Positions 23,882 to 33,900 of a stretch of DNA of 64,000 nt are shown here, in pieces (the first letter of the stretch is position 1; every line of letters starts with the position of its first letter). The translations under genes were made by a program, and so were the position numbers. The notes below the pieces were generated by a model, which saw nothing but the letters and a program-made list of their open reading frames with translations, did not search any database and had not been told where the DNA came from. The stretch is from contig NC_064223.1 of assembly GCF_023101765.2 (NCBI RefSeq), forward strand, positions 3,534,001 through 3,598,000. Direction: 5' to 3'. Source of the DNA: Spodoptera frugiperda (lineage: Eukaryota; Arthropoda; Insecta; Lepidoptera; Noctuidae).

Positions 23882-23931
23882 GTTAAATCCAGGAATAAAT
23901 ACAATACACAATATTTATTCCTGGATTTAAC
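23882..23931. repeat. Perfect 19-bp inverted repeat (hairpin)
   Basis: GTTAAATCCAGGAATAAAT at 23882-23900 is the exact reverse complement of 23913-23931. The 12-nt loop is ACAATACACAAT. The base content is AT-rich, but the match length exceeds chance expectation for a given site. No T-run terminator follows and no second copy was found. Confidence 0.85.
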
Positions 23932-25571
23932 TTCTTTAACACTGATTGCATTGTGGTTCTCATATCCGGGTTCTCAATTTTATAGTTTCAAATAAAATTA
24001 GATTCCTTGATCGCAATAAATATTTATAGCGTTTAATTATTTTTTACAAACAAAAATAACATGTTGCAAAAATATCCCCCAAAAGCAATATAGATAACTC
24101 ACTCACTACTCCAACCCTAAAACCAATAGACACCTCAAACAATACACACACGAAAAACAAATTGATCAAATAAAACAAAAGGAAAGGAAAGTAATGAACA
24201 TCAATTTAATAAATTGTTGATAAACATGAGCTACGCCTGGTCAATATAACATGTAAGCTACCTATTGAATTTATTGGGGTGCCCCTCGGTATAGATCTGT
24301 GGCGTATTTATCATCACAGGTATAAATAACAGGTATTACAGAAATAATAGTTGTTATAACAGGTAACTTGTAACTGTTCTTGAAAGTAACAATCACTCAC
24401 TCAATCTATTCTATGCTCAAATCACAATAATAACTTGAATTACACACTGACTAAAAGACTAACGAACAATTCTATTTTCGTCCATGTAAAAGTGTTTGTG
24501 TCATTCAATAAGACCTTATTGAAACAAAAAATGCTTTGACTTTGAATCACAATCACAGTTCAAACCAAAACTACAACTCGAATAACAGCCTGATACCTCA
24601 ATATCTATTATCGGAATCAACTAATTAACATATAGAACAATAACAGTCTATTACTTAATAACAGGTATTGATAACAGTTATTTTTACAGAACAGTAATAT
24701 ATCGATAACAGTATAGTGTTTAACCTGTTACAACCCAAGTGTGCCCCACGCGTGGAGCTTAAGTCTCCAGAGATGGCAATTAGACCTTAATTGCCAATGT
24801 TCGGTATTTATTTGGACAGGTCCTTAGAAATGGGCGTCTGCGTATTGCCAGACTCTATTTGATGTTCGGAGAAATTGTGGTTTTGGTATCTTGTTTCTAG
24901 AAATAGGTACTAATCTAATGAAATATTTTTAATAGAAAATAAAATTAGAAAAAATATTTCTTTTAAAATATACCATTTATTAAGCGATTATCAGTATTAT
25001 AATTGTATTATTATTATCTAAAAAGTTTAAGAAATTACTAGGAAATATTTTCTTTTAGCAGTTGTAAAGTCTAAATACACCATAATTAAGTACTTTCTAT
25101 AAATAGACTCCAAATAACCTGGACAGAAATAGCCCTCACTTAGCAAGCAACTAAAGCTAGCAGCACTAGCGCCCTCTACCCAAGCAATTTAAGATTAAAC
25201 TTCTAAATTCCGTATTCACTTAAGCACTTACGTGCTTAACATTTATTTTAGTATTTGACCTGTTGCGTCCACCCGAGAAAATCTCTAACACAATCTAAAA
25301 TCAACCTAATTTTCTTAGCTTTACGATTCATATTACAAGTTCACATGTTGAGAAAAATTTAAGGCAAATGAAAGATCGAGCATAAATAAATTCAATTTCG
25401 TGATGTGTTTAACAATATAATGTTACGTTAATGTCTTGGAAGCGTGATAATGATTTTAAAATCTGTTAGGATGAAAGTCTTAAATATTGAAAGTGTTTTA
25501 GTATTTGTTATAATATTACCGGCTATTACTATTGCGATTATATTATTTATTAGGATAGGATTAAAAAACAA
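23932..25571. other. No gene seen; ATAACAGGTA-rich patch
   Basis: Between 24320 and 24720 the motif ATAACAGGTA or ATAACAGT recurs many times (for example 24327, 24356, 24659), giving a loose, irregular array. Nothing looks coding. Confidence 0.45.
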
Positions 25572-25640
25572 ATATGACTAGAATAGAATAGAATACACTT
25601 TATTGTGCGTCATTCTTAGCGAAAGTATGTAAAATAGCAA
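25572..25640 (-). repeat. Possible LINE 3' tail with ATTCT repeats
   Basis: The + strand GAATAGAATAGAATACACTT is the complement of AAGTGTATTCTATTCTATTC, and on the minus strand an AATAAAG precedes it. This is the tail type of several lepidopteran LINEs. No coding body is visible alongside. Confidence 0.4.
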
Positions 25641-26015
25641 TCATGTACTTACATTGTCAGTGCTAAATAATGTTGATTGGTTGTATTTAGTACCTAGCTG
25701 TTGTAATTTTGTAACCGAGCTGGTCATCTTATCAATGAAAGGCACATTTTATTTAAACTTATTTCAAAATTATGGTACAATGGTGGACACATTGCTTCAG
25801 GCATTATTTCTTGTCAAGCTTTGGGTGTTGAGGAGCCAATAGCAACGACCCAAGAGCAAATGAGTCCGATATAAAAATTTCGACGTAGTTTTTAATTTTA
25901 TAACTGCGTGTTAATACACTCTTTATTTAGGAGTTGTAACATCAACGTAATACGCTCTATATTTAGGAGCCGTAACATCAAGAATCAAGAAAGAAAAGGA
26001 GAATTATGTTATTAA
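25641..26015. other. No gene seen upstream of the TTAA insertion
   Basis: AATACACTCTTTATTTAGGAG and AATACGCTCTATATTTAGGAG (about 25912 and 25950) are a degenerate direct repeat, each followed by TTGTAACATCAA or CCGTAACATCAA. The TTAA at 26012-26015 is the target site of the next element. Confidence 0.5.
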
Positions 26016-26497
26016 CACGTTCACTGCGGCTGTGCAAGATTAAGAATTACTGCCAGTGCTGTACAAGTCACATACTTCCCGTATCAAGATTGCCTGATGT
26101 GCGTTACGACGTCTATGTTCCCGTATGTAGTCCTGACTTCAACCCTCCACAGAGACATGGAAACTCCTCTGCAGAATTTTTTTCTGTACCAATACATAGT
26201 TAACATCCTTGTGTATGCACAGCTGCAGTAGCACGGGGTTCTTAGTAATATTTTAAAAGTTACAGGTAGTTTTAAAAATGGTTGATTTTACGGGAAAATA
26301 CTTGTCGTGGCGCATACAACAGTCGTATTGCTAGGGATGGGGTATCACAAAAACGTTGTTTTGTTTTAGATTCATTATTTTTTATTAGAGTATTACACAA
26401 TCAACAAAACCTTTTTTGTAATAATTGTTAACAAAAACAGTAACTTCTTATTTTAACAAACATTAACAAAACAGTAACTTCTTATTTTATATAATTA

Positions 26498-27834
26498 CAC
26501 TGGTCAACACTGGTTTTGCCACACGAACTTTGACAGCTAATTTTGTTTTATCAATCTACCCTCATTATTAAATCACAGTTATCATGCATTTATTAGCCTC
26601 ATATTTGTTGTGATACGGTAATACACATAACTAGTACTACGGCAGAAAATTAACATAAACATTTACAAGTAAATCGTCGTATTCATACGTGTCGTTAAAT
26701 TTGTACAGTTTTTTGTGAATTATTAACCCCGTGAATATGTCGAGGAAGTGTAATAATGATCCTAACTCTTTTTGTTACGTCTGCAGAGAACTAACATTCA
26801 AAAAACAACGACGAAATTTTACGAATCTTGTGTTGGAATGTTATCACCAATGTTTTGGTTTCTCCGTCGCCCATCAAGACAAATCCTGGGCCTCATATCT
26901 GTTGCATAACGTGTGTGAAAAATTTAACTGATTGGAAGAAAAGAGTAAGACCTATGCCGTTTGCTGTACCCATGATTTGGACTGAACAGCGAGATCACGT
27001 TTCAGATTGCTATTTTTGTCTCACTGACATAAAAGGTATAAATTACAAGAAAAAAAAAACACAGTTATTTACCCTAACTTATCTTCAGCTATAAGACCAC
27101 CACTGCATTTCAAATTAGGATTGATAAAAAAATTAATTTGTGAAGGCAAAAGATCGCATTGGGAGTGGATTTTTGTATCTTAAAGAAAAATTCCCTAAAA
27201 TAAGTGATGCAAAGATAAAAGGGGGTATTTTTGTTGGCCCTCAAATTAGGGAGTTAATTAAGGATGCAACATTTGAAGAAAAATTAAGCGATTTAGAAAA
27301 ATCTGCGTGGAAGGCTTTTAAAAATGTTGTTGCAAATTTTTTGGGTAACCACAAGAGTTACAGATACAGAAAGTTGGTTAGCGAGCTATTATTGTCATAC
27401 CAAGCATTAGGTTGCAACATGTCACTAAAGATCCATTTTCTAGACACGCACCTGGATGTTTTCTTGACAATTTAGGGACTTTCAGCGACGAGCATGGTGA
27501 GAGTTTCCATCAGGACATTTTAAATATGGAAAAGCGGTACCAGGGCAAATGGAGGCCCAATATGTTAGGAGATTACTGCTGGGTAATTAAAAGAGACCTA
27601 CCTGTAGCTAAACATTCAAGAAAACCTTAAGATTATAAAGCCATATTAAAAAAATAACCTTTTGATTTACGCGATCTGTGTTTTTTCTTAATATTTTAAA
27701 TTACCCAATAGAATAAAATTCTTGTCTAGCAATTTTTTTTTAATTGTTTATTTTTCCTAACAATTACCAATTAAAGTAAAAAATACCAAAAAAGTCTGTG
27801 TGGCACGACAAAGTTAAAATTTTGTTGACCAGTG
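26498..27834 (+). mobile_element. DNA transposon with CACTG termini (CMC-like), nested
   Basis: Starts CACTGGTCAAC at 26498 and ends GTTGACCAGTG at 27834, an 11-bp perfect terminal inverted repeat extended imperfectly through the TTTTGCCACACGAACTTTG region and its mirror. The flanks are TTA on both sides (26495-26497 and 27835-27837), a 3-bp target duplication. CACT(A/G) termini with 2-3 bp duplications are the pattern of CACTA/CMC transposons. The class is inferred from the ends only. It carries a decayed transposase-like gene and is about 1.34 kb, clearly an internal deletion of a longer parent. Confidence 0.7.
26737..27630 (+). pseudogene. Transposase-like gene, frameshifted and internally deleted
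   Basis: The ATG at 26737 opens MSRKCNNDPNSFCYVC. An N-terminal cysteine region follows: CYVC, then CCITC and, in the next frame, DCYFC, suggesting a zinc-binding domain, with PMPFAVPMIW between them. The C-terminal part contains LKEKFPKISDAKIKGGIF, NFLGNHKSYRYRKL, GCNMSLKIHFL and, in the last frame, FSDEHGESFHQDI and KHSRKP. I recognise this architecture from a multicopy arthropod and cnidarian family of uncharacterised proteins. The family's central region, which normally holds the presumed catalytic core, is missing: an SSAIRP-type block joins directly to a PPLHFKLGL-type block near 27097. Frameshifts lie near 26888, in the poly-A run near 27050-27060, near 27140 and near 27455. The gene is dead. 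Confidence 0.75.
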
Positions 27835-28342
27835 TTATTTATTTGTTTTACTTGATAATCTAATCATCAGAAAAAAAATACTTAAAAAATAATAAGAGTA
27901 GTAGGTGCCATACCATGAAATGAGATAATCCTTAATAATAATTCTTTACATAACATCCTGCATAATCACGACTAATAGGAACTTTAAGTAGGATATCGCG
28001 TTCTGTAAAAACGTATTGACAAGGCACAGCACTATGACTAAATGAAGCTCACGTTCAGTGCGGTACGGGGTTTAGAATACGGCCAAATAGTTCCCGTATC
28101 GCACTATTGTACAATAATTACCTTTCTGTGCGTTACGACAAAATAATTCCCGTACATTTTTATTCTTAAATTTGAATACACTATAAGTAAGCACATCGGG
28201 AATATAGGTGTCTCTTTTTTACTTGAACGAATACTTGAATAAATCACCTCCGCACGGAGAGTAAAACCAGGACAACTAGCTGCCGCACAGAGCGAGACTC
28301 AATTACAACCAAATATTTCCCGTAACGCAGTGAACGTGTTAA

Positions 28343-28917
28343 GACATTAAACGCCAAAGTGACCCGCGTTAGCGGAGGCATGGGCAAATGCATCAACAGA
28401 TTTTTGTTGGCAGTCAAAGTCTTAAAAATGTATTCAGCAGTTCTTGTTATTTTTTCTATGACTCAGTTTTCACGTACAATCATTTTTTTCATCTTCACAT
28501 AAATTTCTACCCGTCTAGACGCAAACCAACAATACGTTATATCTTATTCTATTCTATTTCTCACACATACTAAGCATTTAAAGTATGATCTACCGACAGC
28601 AATATCGTTCGAAAAACACTTAAAAATAAAAATATTCAAAGAATTTGTTTTAAAAAATAGTTCACAATACTAAATTATTTCCATTGATTGATTTACAACT
28701 TTAAGATTTACGCTTTGCTGCTAACAATAAAACCTGGAAACTATAAACAAAATGGAAGTCGCAGACTGAACGTTGCAATAAAAAACTGTAATGGGAAGTT
28801 TGACACGTGTAATAAATGTTCAAGGACTAAAGGTGACTGTGACTTTAGGTAGAGTGAAGGTCATTTTGTTATTGCGAAGTTTAAAAATGTTAAATTGATT
28901 CGTTATCTATGTAGATT
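28343..28917. other. No gene seen
   Basis: A TTATTCTATTCTATTTCTCA tract near 28541 mirrors the GAATAGAATAGAAT tract near 25578 on the other side of the nested elements. This is probably coincidence or the tails of two LINEs. No gene. Confidence 0.45.
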
Positions 28918-29010
28918 AGTACTCCGGACTACCTAGCGGGTTACCGGGACTTAGGCTCGAAGAGCAGTAGGACGGGGTGGTGGTTAGTAAGTAAGAGTCT
29001 GACGCCCGAA
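28918..29010 (-). repeat. RepB copy
   Basis: The + strand shows CTCCGGACTACCTAGCGGGT, TACCGGGACTTAGGCTCGAA, GAGCAGTAGGACGGGGTGGT and AGTAAGAGTCTGACGCCC, the reverse complement of the RepB second half. Confidence 0.75.
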
Positions 29011-30218
29011 TGCTGTAATGTTACTCAATTTTAAGTTGCACTTAAATATCGTGCTATCTCTGTCATTTTATAAAGAATTGATAGGAACAAAACTGGTTTG
29101 GAAGCGTCTTAAAATTAAGTAGCGTTTGAGAACATGACACTTCCTTTCGTCTAACCCTAGGCGGAAGAACACATTGGATGATTTACTCCACAAAAAAATA
29201 AATAAAAATAACTTCAATGAAACTCAGGTAAATAATATTTTAAATCTTGTCAGAATTATGTTTTATTTACATACGTAATAGCCTGCGGCCATTTGTTTTG
29301 ACGGGATAATCCTTTATTTTGTGAGGATCCCTAAAAATCTTAAACTAACACGTTAATCCTTATAAATACAAATGTGGTGTCGCACAAGAAAAACTTGTGT
29401 TTAGTTAAGTATATTTTAAGTCTAGGAAACATGGTTTTACAATAATGATACTAGTGATGACGTGGGTTTTTATGAGTACATACCTATGTAGAAACTCAAA
29501 AAATACAGCAGCATTTGACTACGAAGAAGATCAGATCCTCAACGGCCTCTGTTCAGTAGCTATCTTGTGATATATGATATAAGCGACGGTATAAGTAACC
29601 TGCAAAGGCCATTAATATTTTTGTCTCATTTCACCAATTTCCCGTCATGACATGTCCACTCAACATCAAACTTCCAAACTCTAATAAAAAAGAAACACAA
29701 TATCACATTACAAGAAAGAGACAGCTAAATATAATAATCGAATAATACACAAAATGATATTCGCTGACATATTTCTCTGAATACAACTGTTTCCTTATTC
29801 CAATACACCGTTTCTCACTCAGTTTATTACCCCACCCTATTTACCCATTTACCCATTTTTGGGGGAGTGGGAGTTATGATTTTCATGTTACCACTCTTAT
29901 ACAACCTTATGGTGTTATTACAATCATTATATCGTTCTCCCTTTTATCTTAGCGACGTATTTTGTTGCCTGAGGAGCTCTTTGAGCCGGTTCTATACGTT
30001 AGATGGTTTTTATATGCCCCATTGGTTAGGGGAAATTTGTGTTCAAAATATTCTGTTTTGTGCGTCAAAGAAATGAAGTAATACAGTATGTTTCATATTA
30101 TTATTCATCAACCTATGTGAAGAATATTGAATGTGTGTTGTGAAATATACTATGGCTGAGTAGAAAACATTTTTCGATTTTTTTAAAGAGGAAAATCGTT
30201 CATTTATTCTGCTTTTCG
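29011..30218. other. No gene seen
   Basis: TTACCCATTTACCCATTTTTGGGGG near 29840 is a minor simple repeat. The 69-codon frame at 29867-30076 is not recognised. Confidence 0.45.
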
Positions 30219-30385
30219 AAATTTTCTCAGTAGTAGCACGGAGTCTGAAATTATGCCCAGTGTATGGCAATACGCTCAGTTCCTTTTACATAGGATTTAT
30301 AACAAATGGTGAAAAGTGGGTGTACATTATACAGTAGCGCCGTAATATGTATATGACTACCCCTTCGGGGATAATAGGCATGACA
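30219..30385 (+). repeat. RepC copy (retroposon-like repeat)
   Basis: Order: AAATTTTCTCAGTAGTAGCA, CGGAGTCTGAAATTATGCCC, AGTGTATGGCAATACGCTCA, AATGGTGAAAAGTGGGTGTA and CTACCCCTTCGGGGATAATA then GGCATGACA. I know this as a widespread lepidopteran repeat that normally continues into a GTATGTATG tail. Here the next bases are the start of a Helitron. Fragments of RepC also occur at 19.85 kb and, inverted, near 58.81 kb. Confidence 0.65.
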
Positions 30386-30583
30386 TCTCTTATATAAAAA
30401 TAAGTAGGGTTTTCTTTCCTGACGCTATAACTCCAGAACGCATGAACCGATATCCACGTTTTTGCATTCGTTGAAAAGGTCTCAAGCTCCGTGAGGTTTA
30501 TAGCAATAAAGAAAATTCAATAGAAAATCAGGAAAACAGGGAAAATCATCGGTGGCGAAACGGAGTTCGCCGGGTTTTGCTAG
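30386..30583 (+). mobile_element. Compact non-autonomous Helitron (complete ends)
   Basis: Begins TCTCTTATATAAAAATAAGT at 30386 and ends GGGTTTTGCTAG at 30583. The flanking bases are A before TC and T after CTAG, the standard Helitron target dinucleotide AT. A 3' hairpin GGCGAA-ACGGAG-TTCGCC ends about 11 bases before CTAG, as expected for a Helitron terminator. Internal motifs (AACTCCAGAACGCATGAACC) match the usual 'unary' lepidopteran layout. About 198 bp, no coding capacity. Confidence 0.8.
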
Positions 30584-31091
30584 TTGCTTATAAAATCATC
30601 CAATGTCCTAAGTCAGCCAATAGTCTTAAAGTCAAATTCAAGTACCTTTAAAACGTAAACAAATAAATAGTCTGTCAGTCTGTCTGTCAGTGAAACTAGA
30701 TGAACCGTCCTAGGTTGTTGATGTTATTATAAATGAAACTATAGTTCGATTTTCTCTTAAAACAGACCCAGTTATTACCAACATCGTATTTACCAATATA
30801 CGTATTACTCGTAGTACTTGAATCCACATATGTTTTCCACCAATATTTGTTTCAATTCGTATTTACTTTTCGCTCCAATTCACTTCCCACGAAATATATT
30901 TGAAGCGGCTTTTAGTGAAACGGATATTGATATATTCATTTTATTGAATGAAACAGAAATGTTTTTGTATAAAAATATGTGTATTTCTGATAGATGTAGA
31001 TCTTGTATTTTTTTAATATTTTCTAGTGAGATGGAGGACGAAATTACGCACTGCTACGCAAATATATCACATTATTTTACCATAACTTTTG
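30584..31091. other. No gene seen
   Basis: A short GTCTGTCAGTCTGTCTGTCA run lies near 30670. A 101-codon frame (30818-31123) runs into the next Helitron and is not recognised. Confidence 0.45.
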
Positions 31092-31261
31092 CCAGCGGCT
31101 TTGCCCGCGTTCCCGTGGGATAAAAAGTATCCTATCACCCAAGTCAGCATATACCCTGTCTGTATACCAAATTTCTTCAAAATCCGTTCAGTAGTTTCAG
31201 CGTGATTGATGGACAACCATCCAATCAAACTAATTTTCAAATTTTTATACTATTAGTATGA
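31092..31261 (-). mobile_element. Non-autonomous Helitron
   Basis: On the + strand it opens CCAGCGGCTTTGCCCGCGTT (a mutated CTAG end), passes GTGGGATAAAAAGTATCCTA, TATACCAAATTTCTTCAAAA and TCCGTTCAGTAGTTTCAGCG, and closes TACTATTAGTATGA followed by T. This is the widespread lepidopteran Helitron-derived repeat. Confidence 0.75.
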
Positions 31262-31321
31262 TTCATAATCCTCTAAGAACAACTCTCCAATTTCATTTCA
31301 AATAATTTCAAAAAACAAAAT

Positions 31322-31608
31322 GGTTATAAGCCGGTAAACGCGCAGACGGATCACATGATGGCGAGCAATCGCCGTCGCCCATGGACACCCGAAATACCGG
31401 AAGCGGGGGTTAGGAATTTAAGGGTTGTTGGGGAATCGGGGATTGGGAAGGTTGGGAAGGAGGGTAATTGGGCCTCCGGTAACCTTACTGACACAACCAA
31501 ACATAACGCAAGCCTTGTTTCACGTCGGTTTTCTGTGAGGCCGTGGTATCACTCCGGTGGAGCCGGCCCATTCGTGCCGAAGCATGACTCTCCCACGCTA
31601 TATGAATG
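31322..31608 (-). repeat. RepA, nearly full-length copy
   Basis: Contains TAAGCCGGTAAACGCGCAGA, GATCACATGATGGCGAGCAA, TTGTTGGGGAATCGGGGATT, GGTAATTGGGCCTCCGGTAA, AGCCGGCCCATTCGTGCCGA and TGACTCTCCCACGC. The GGCGTTACAAGTGCGTTGCCGG stretch seen in other copies is missing between GAAGCGGG and GGTTAGG, a small internal deletion. The open 84-codon frame across it is not a gene. Confidence 0.8.
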
Positions 31609-32074
31609 ATGTAATTATCAAAAACATTACTTTATTAAAACTCGTTTTATATTAGTTCGGAAGCTGGTTAAACTCATTCCAATTTCGTTTAATGAGGTTT
31701 AGTTTTGATTATAAAACTTATACCGTTCAGGTAAAACATCAAAGTACTATTTTAATATGAAACTAGAAAATGTCTGCCTTGTTTGTCTGAATGTAAAGTT
31801 TATATAACGAAGGAGATGTTATCATCCTAATTGTGTGGATAGAACAGGTAATGTTACGAAAAGTCTTTAGCAAGAGAAAGGTTTCATGTGTTCAGATGTT
31901 GAGACGTATGTATGTTATGTATGTATGTACGTAGGCATTATGCATGTACGTATGTTCAGACGAACGTGGAGATATTTAAGTAGTAAAGGACGATAAAACA
32001 AATTCTATAAAATAAAATATTAATTAAACCAAATGAAATTTATCTTAATTATTATTCAGTTCATTTTTTCACCG
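31609..32074. other. No gene seen; GTATGTATGT microsatellite
   Basis: ACGTATGTATGTTATGTATG to ATGTACGTATG (about 31905-31955) is a degenerate ATGT/ACGT tetranucleotide array. No gene. Confidence 0.55.
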
Positions 32075-32789
32075 GCTTCAAAAAAGGAGGTTTCTCACTT
32101 TTTTATGGATAGGGGACTTTTTAGGGTTCCGTAGCCAAATGGCAAAAAACGGAACCCTTATAGATTCGTCATGTCTGTCTGTCTGTCCGTCTGTCCGTCT
32201 GTCCGTCTGTCCGTCCGTCCGTATGTCACAGCCATTTATTTCCGAAACTGTTGGGCCTACAAAGTTGAAACTTTGTAAGATGGTGTATTTCGGTAACCGC
32301 TATTAGAATTTTGAATAAAAATTAATAAATTTAAAAATTAAAGGGGGGCACTCCATACACGGAATTGATTCAAAAAAAATTTTTTTTCAGCTTACATATC
32401 CGTGATGGGTGTCTATGGATAGGTCTTTAAAAAAGACATTAAGGTTCCTAAAACCACTTTTCGTCAAAATCAATCGTTTGAAAGTTAGACGCATCCAAAG
32501 TGAAAAAATGTGTGTCCCCCCCCCTCTAACTTTTAAAATAAGAGAGTGAGAAAACTGAAAAAAATATATGCTGTAGATTTCAATGGAAACTAACAACGAA
32601 AATTGGTTTGAACGAGATATCATTTTTAGTTTTTAAGAAATAAAACATTTTCAAAAACCGCAAATATAACTTTGTCGTTCATACAAACACTATGTAAAAC
32701 CAAGTTATTTTACAACTTTTATATTATGTCATCTACTTGCTGTTACGGAACCCTTCATGAGCGAGTCCGACTCGCACTTGGCCGGTTTT
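32075..32789. repeat. Dispersed element with AGGGTTCCGT hairpin and GTCC/GTCT array
   Basis: Begins with CCGGCTTCAAAAAAGGAGGT, a common lepidopteran motif, and ends TGAGCGAGTCCGACTCGCAC then TTGGCCGGTTTTT. AGGGTTCCGT (32123-32132) and ACGGAACCCT (32149-32158) form a 10-bp perfect hairpin, and ACGGAACCCT recurs near 32745. A (TGTC)n/(CGTC)n array spans about 32169-32222. I remember this layout from many lepidopteran genomes, but its transposon class is not clear to me. A 78-codon minus frame inside it (32387-32623) is not a gene. Confidence 0.65.
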
Positions 32790-32950
32790 TTATGGATTGC
32801 AAACGAGCAAACTGATTACCTGATGGTAAGCAATCAACACCGCTAATGGACACATGCAGTGCCAGAAAAGCCCCAGGTGCATAGCCGGCCTTTAAAAAAA
32901 TAATACGTGCATTTCTTGGAGGTTTGAAGGTCGTTCCATTCGTTTTACTC
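32790..32950 (-). repeat. RepA-like variant (related 3' module)
   Basis: TTATGGATTGCAAACGAGCA, TACCTGATGGTAAGCAATCA and ATAGCCGGCCTTTAAAAAAA follow the RepA layout at the tail. Beyond the GCCGGCC box it continues with ATACGTGCATTTCTTGGAGG and TTTGAAGGTCGTTCCATTCG, which is not RepA. It may be a second family sharing the same LINE-derived 3' end. It abuts the preceding element exactly at its TTTTT. Confidence 0.6.
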
Positions 32951-33134
32951 AACTTTCTTTACCGACTTACGATTCTCTAAAGAAACTTGTTGCTTGAATT
33001 CCATGTACTCCATTCACCACAAACATGAACATTATAGAACAAATATTCATCCAAAGTCATCACAGAGTCTAACAGAAAACATAACCATATTTGTTGAAAT
33101 TACTTTTGGAAAATTCCCATGATGAGATCTATTC

Positions 33135-33262
33135 GTATACACGGCTTCTCATCAAGCTACACTAAACCAGTATAAACTGACCGCTGAACGTGCAGCGAGG
33201 TCATACAAAGGAAGGTCATCATAAACTGGTTTATATTATATAGCTTGAGTAGCTATGTATAC
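33135..33262. mobile_element. Palindromic MITE (CCAGTATAAACTG family), copy 2
   Basis: Bordered by GTATAC on both sides (33135 and 33257-33262). The left arm carries CAAGCTACACTAAACCAG and the right arm ATAAACTGGTTTATATTATA then TAGCTTGAG. About 128 bp with GGTCATACAAAGGAAGGTCA in the middle. No coding capacity. Confidence 0.7.
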
Positions 33263-33721
33263 CTTTGCAAAATTTCACCCTTAATCCTTCGTTCGCCGTA
33301 CCGTTTGCACGGTGTAACACGGCTAAATCCTGGAAGGGCCTAAAATGGATTAGGAATGATCCCTCTAATCAAATTACTCCCAACAAGAGCTTTCTCGTTT
33401 TTTAATCTGTACAAGTCGATTAGAACAGTGTTGAGGATAATTATAGTATTACTAGCGAGGGGTTTATAAAGGGAACATTACGAGTGGGTAATATTTTTAA
33501 GTGTTTGGTTGAACGTTTGGAATTGTTTTCAATGAGGAAATGTTGGCTGTTGTTGTAGGCTTGCTTTTCCTGCTTTGTGCTGATTCTCATAGAAAGAAGA
33601 GAATCCATGAGGATAGAAAATACTTTTCATGTATGAAAGTATTTTCTTTTTGTAGATTTAAACACATTGAGCACAATACGATAATAATAAAATTTACAGT
33701 TATGAAATTAATTGTCCATAT
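33263..33721. other. No gene seen; 15-bp imperfect hairpin at ~33617
   Basis: AGAAAATACTTTTCAT and ATGAAAGTATTTTCT (about 33617-33649) form a near-perfect foldback with a 2-nt loop. A 174-codon + strand frame (33540-34064) and a 98-codon minus frame overlap here; neither resembles a protein family. Confidence 0.5.
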
Positions 33722-33734
33722 TAAAGCCTCACGC

Positions 33735-33900
33735 ATCTTTTCACGTAAAAAACATAGCTTAGCTGAGTCTATTTCCGCCAGTGCCAAGCTATGTATATCA
33801 ATGTATATGATTAGTAGAAGCCAAACGCATCCACAACAACGTAGCATAGCCCCTCTCTGGTGGATATTACATACAATTAGCACATCTCTGGTGGAAAAGC
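33735..33900. mobile_element. MITE-like element (TCTGGTGGAAAAGC family), copy 1
   Basis: AACATAGCTTAGCTGAGTCT, ATTTCCGCCAGTGCCAAGCT, GTAGCATAGCCCCTCTCTGG and CATCTCTGGTGGAAAAGCAG share ordered motifs with 55085-55352. Both contain repeated TAGCTATG/CATAGCTTAG words and GGTGGAAA boxes. The class is uncertain; a non-autonomous DNA element is likely. Confidence 0.55.

Larger units (their letters stand above)
26016..28338. mobile_element. piggyBac-type element with TTAA target sites
   Basis: The left end CACGTTCACTGCG (26016-26028) and the right end CGCAGTGAACGTG (28326-28338) are perfect 13-bp terminal inverted repeats. Each is bordered by TTAA (26012-26015 and 28339-28342), the hallmark target duplication of the piggyBac superfamily. 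Sub-terminal motifs of the type GCGTTACGAC and TTCCCGTA recur inside both ends. Removing the nested transposon at 26498-27834 leaves about 986 bp with no piggyBac transposase, so the outer element is non-autonomous. A 65-codon frame at 26006-26203 spans its left end and is not a gene. Confidence 0.8.

Noticed and set aside
25572..28560. A larger transposon bounded by GAATAGAATAGAAT and ATTCTATTCTATT
   Set aside because: The tracts are simple repeats of the type left by LINE tails, are not flanked by a target duplication that I can see, and the matching does not extend.
31355..31609. 84-codon frame with RRFSVRPWYHSGGAGPFVPKH
   Set aside because: This is a translation of RepA; the same peptide appears from the copy at 58.99 kb.
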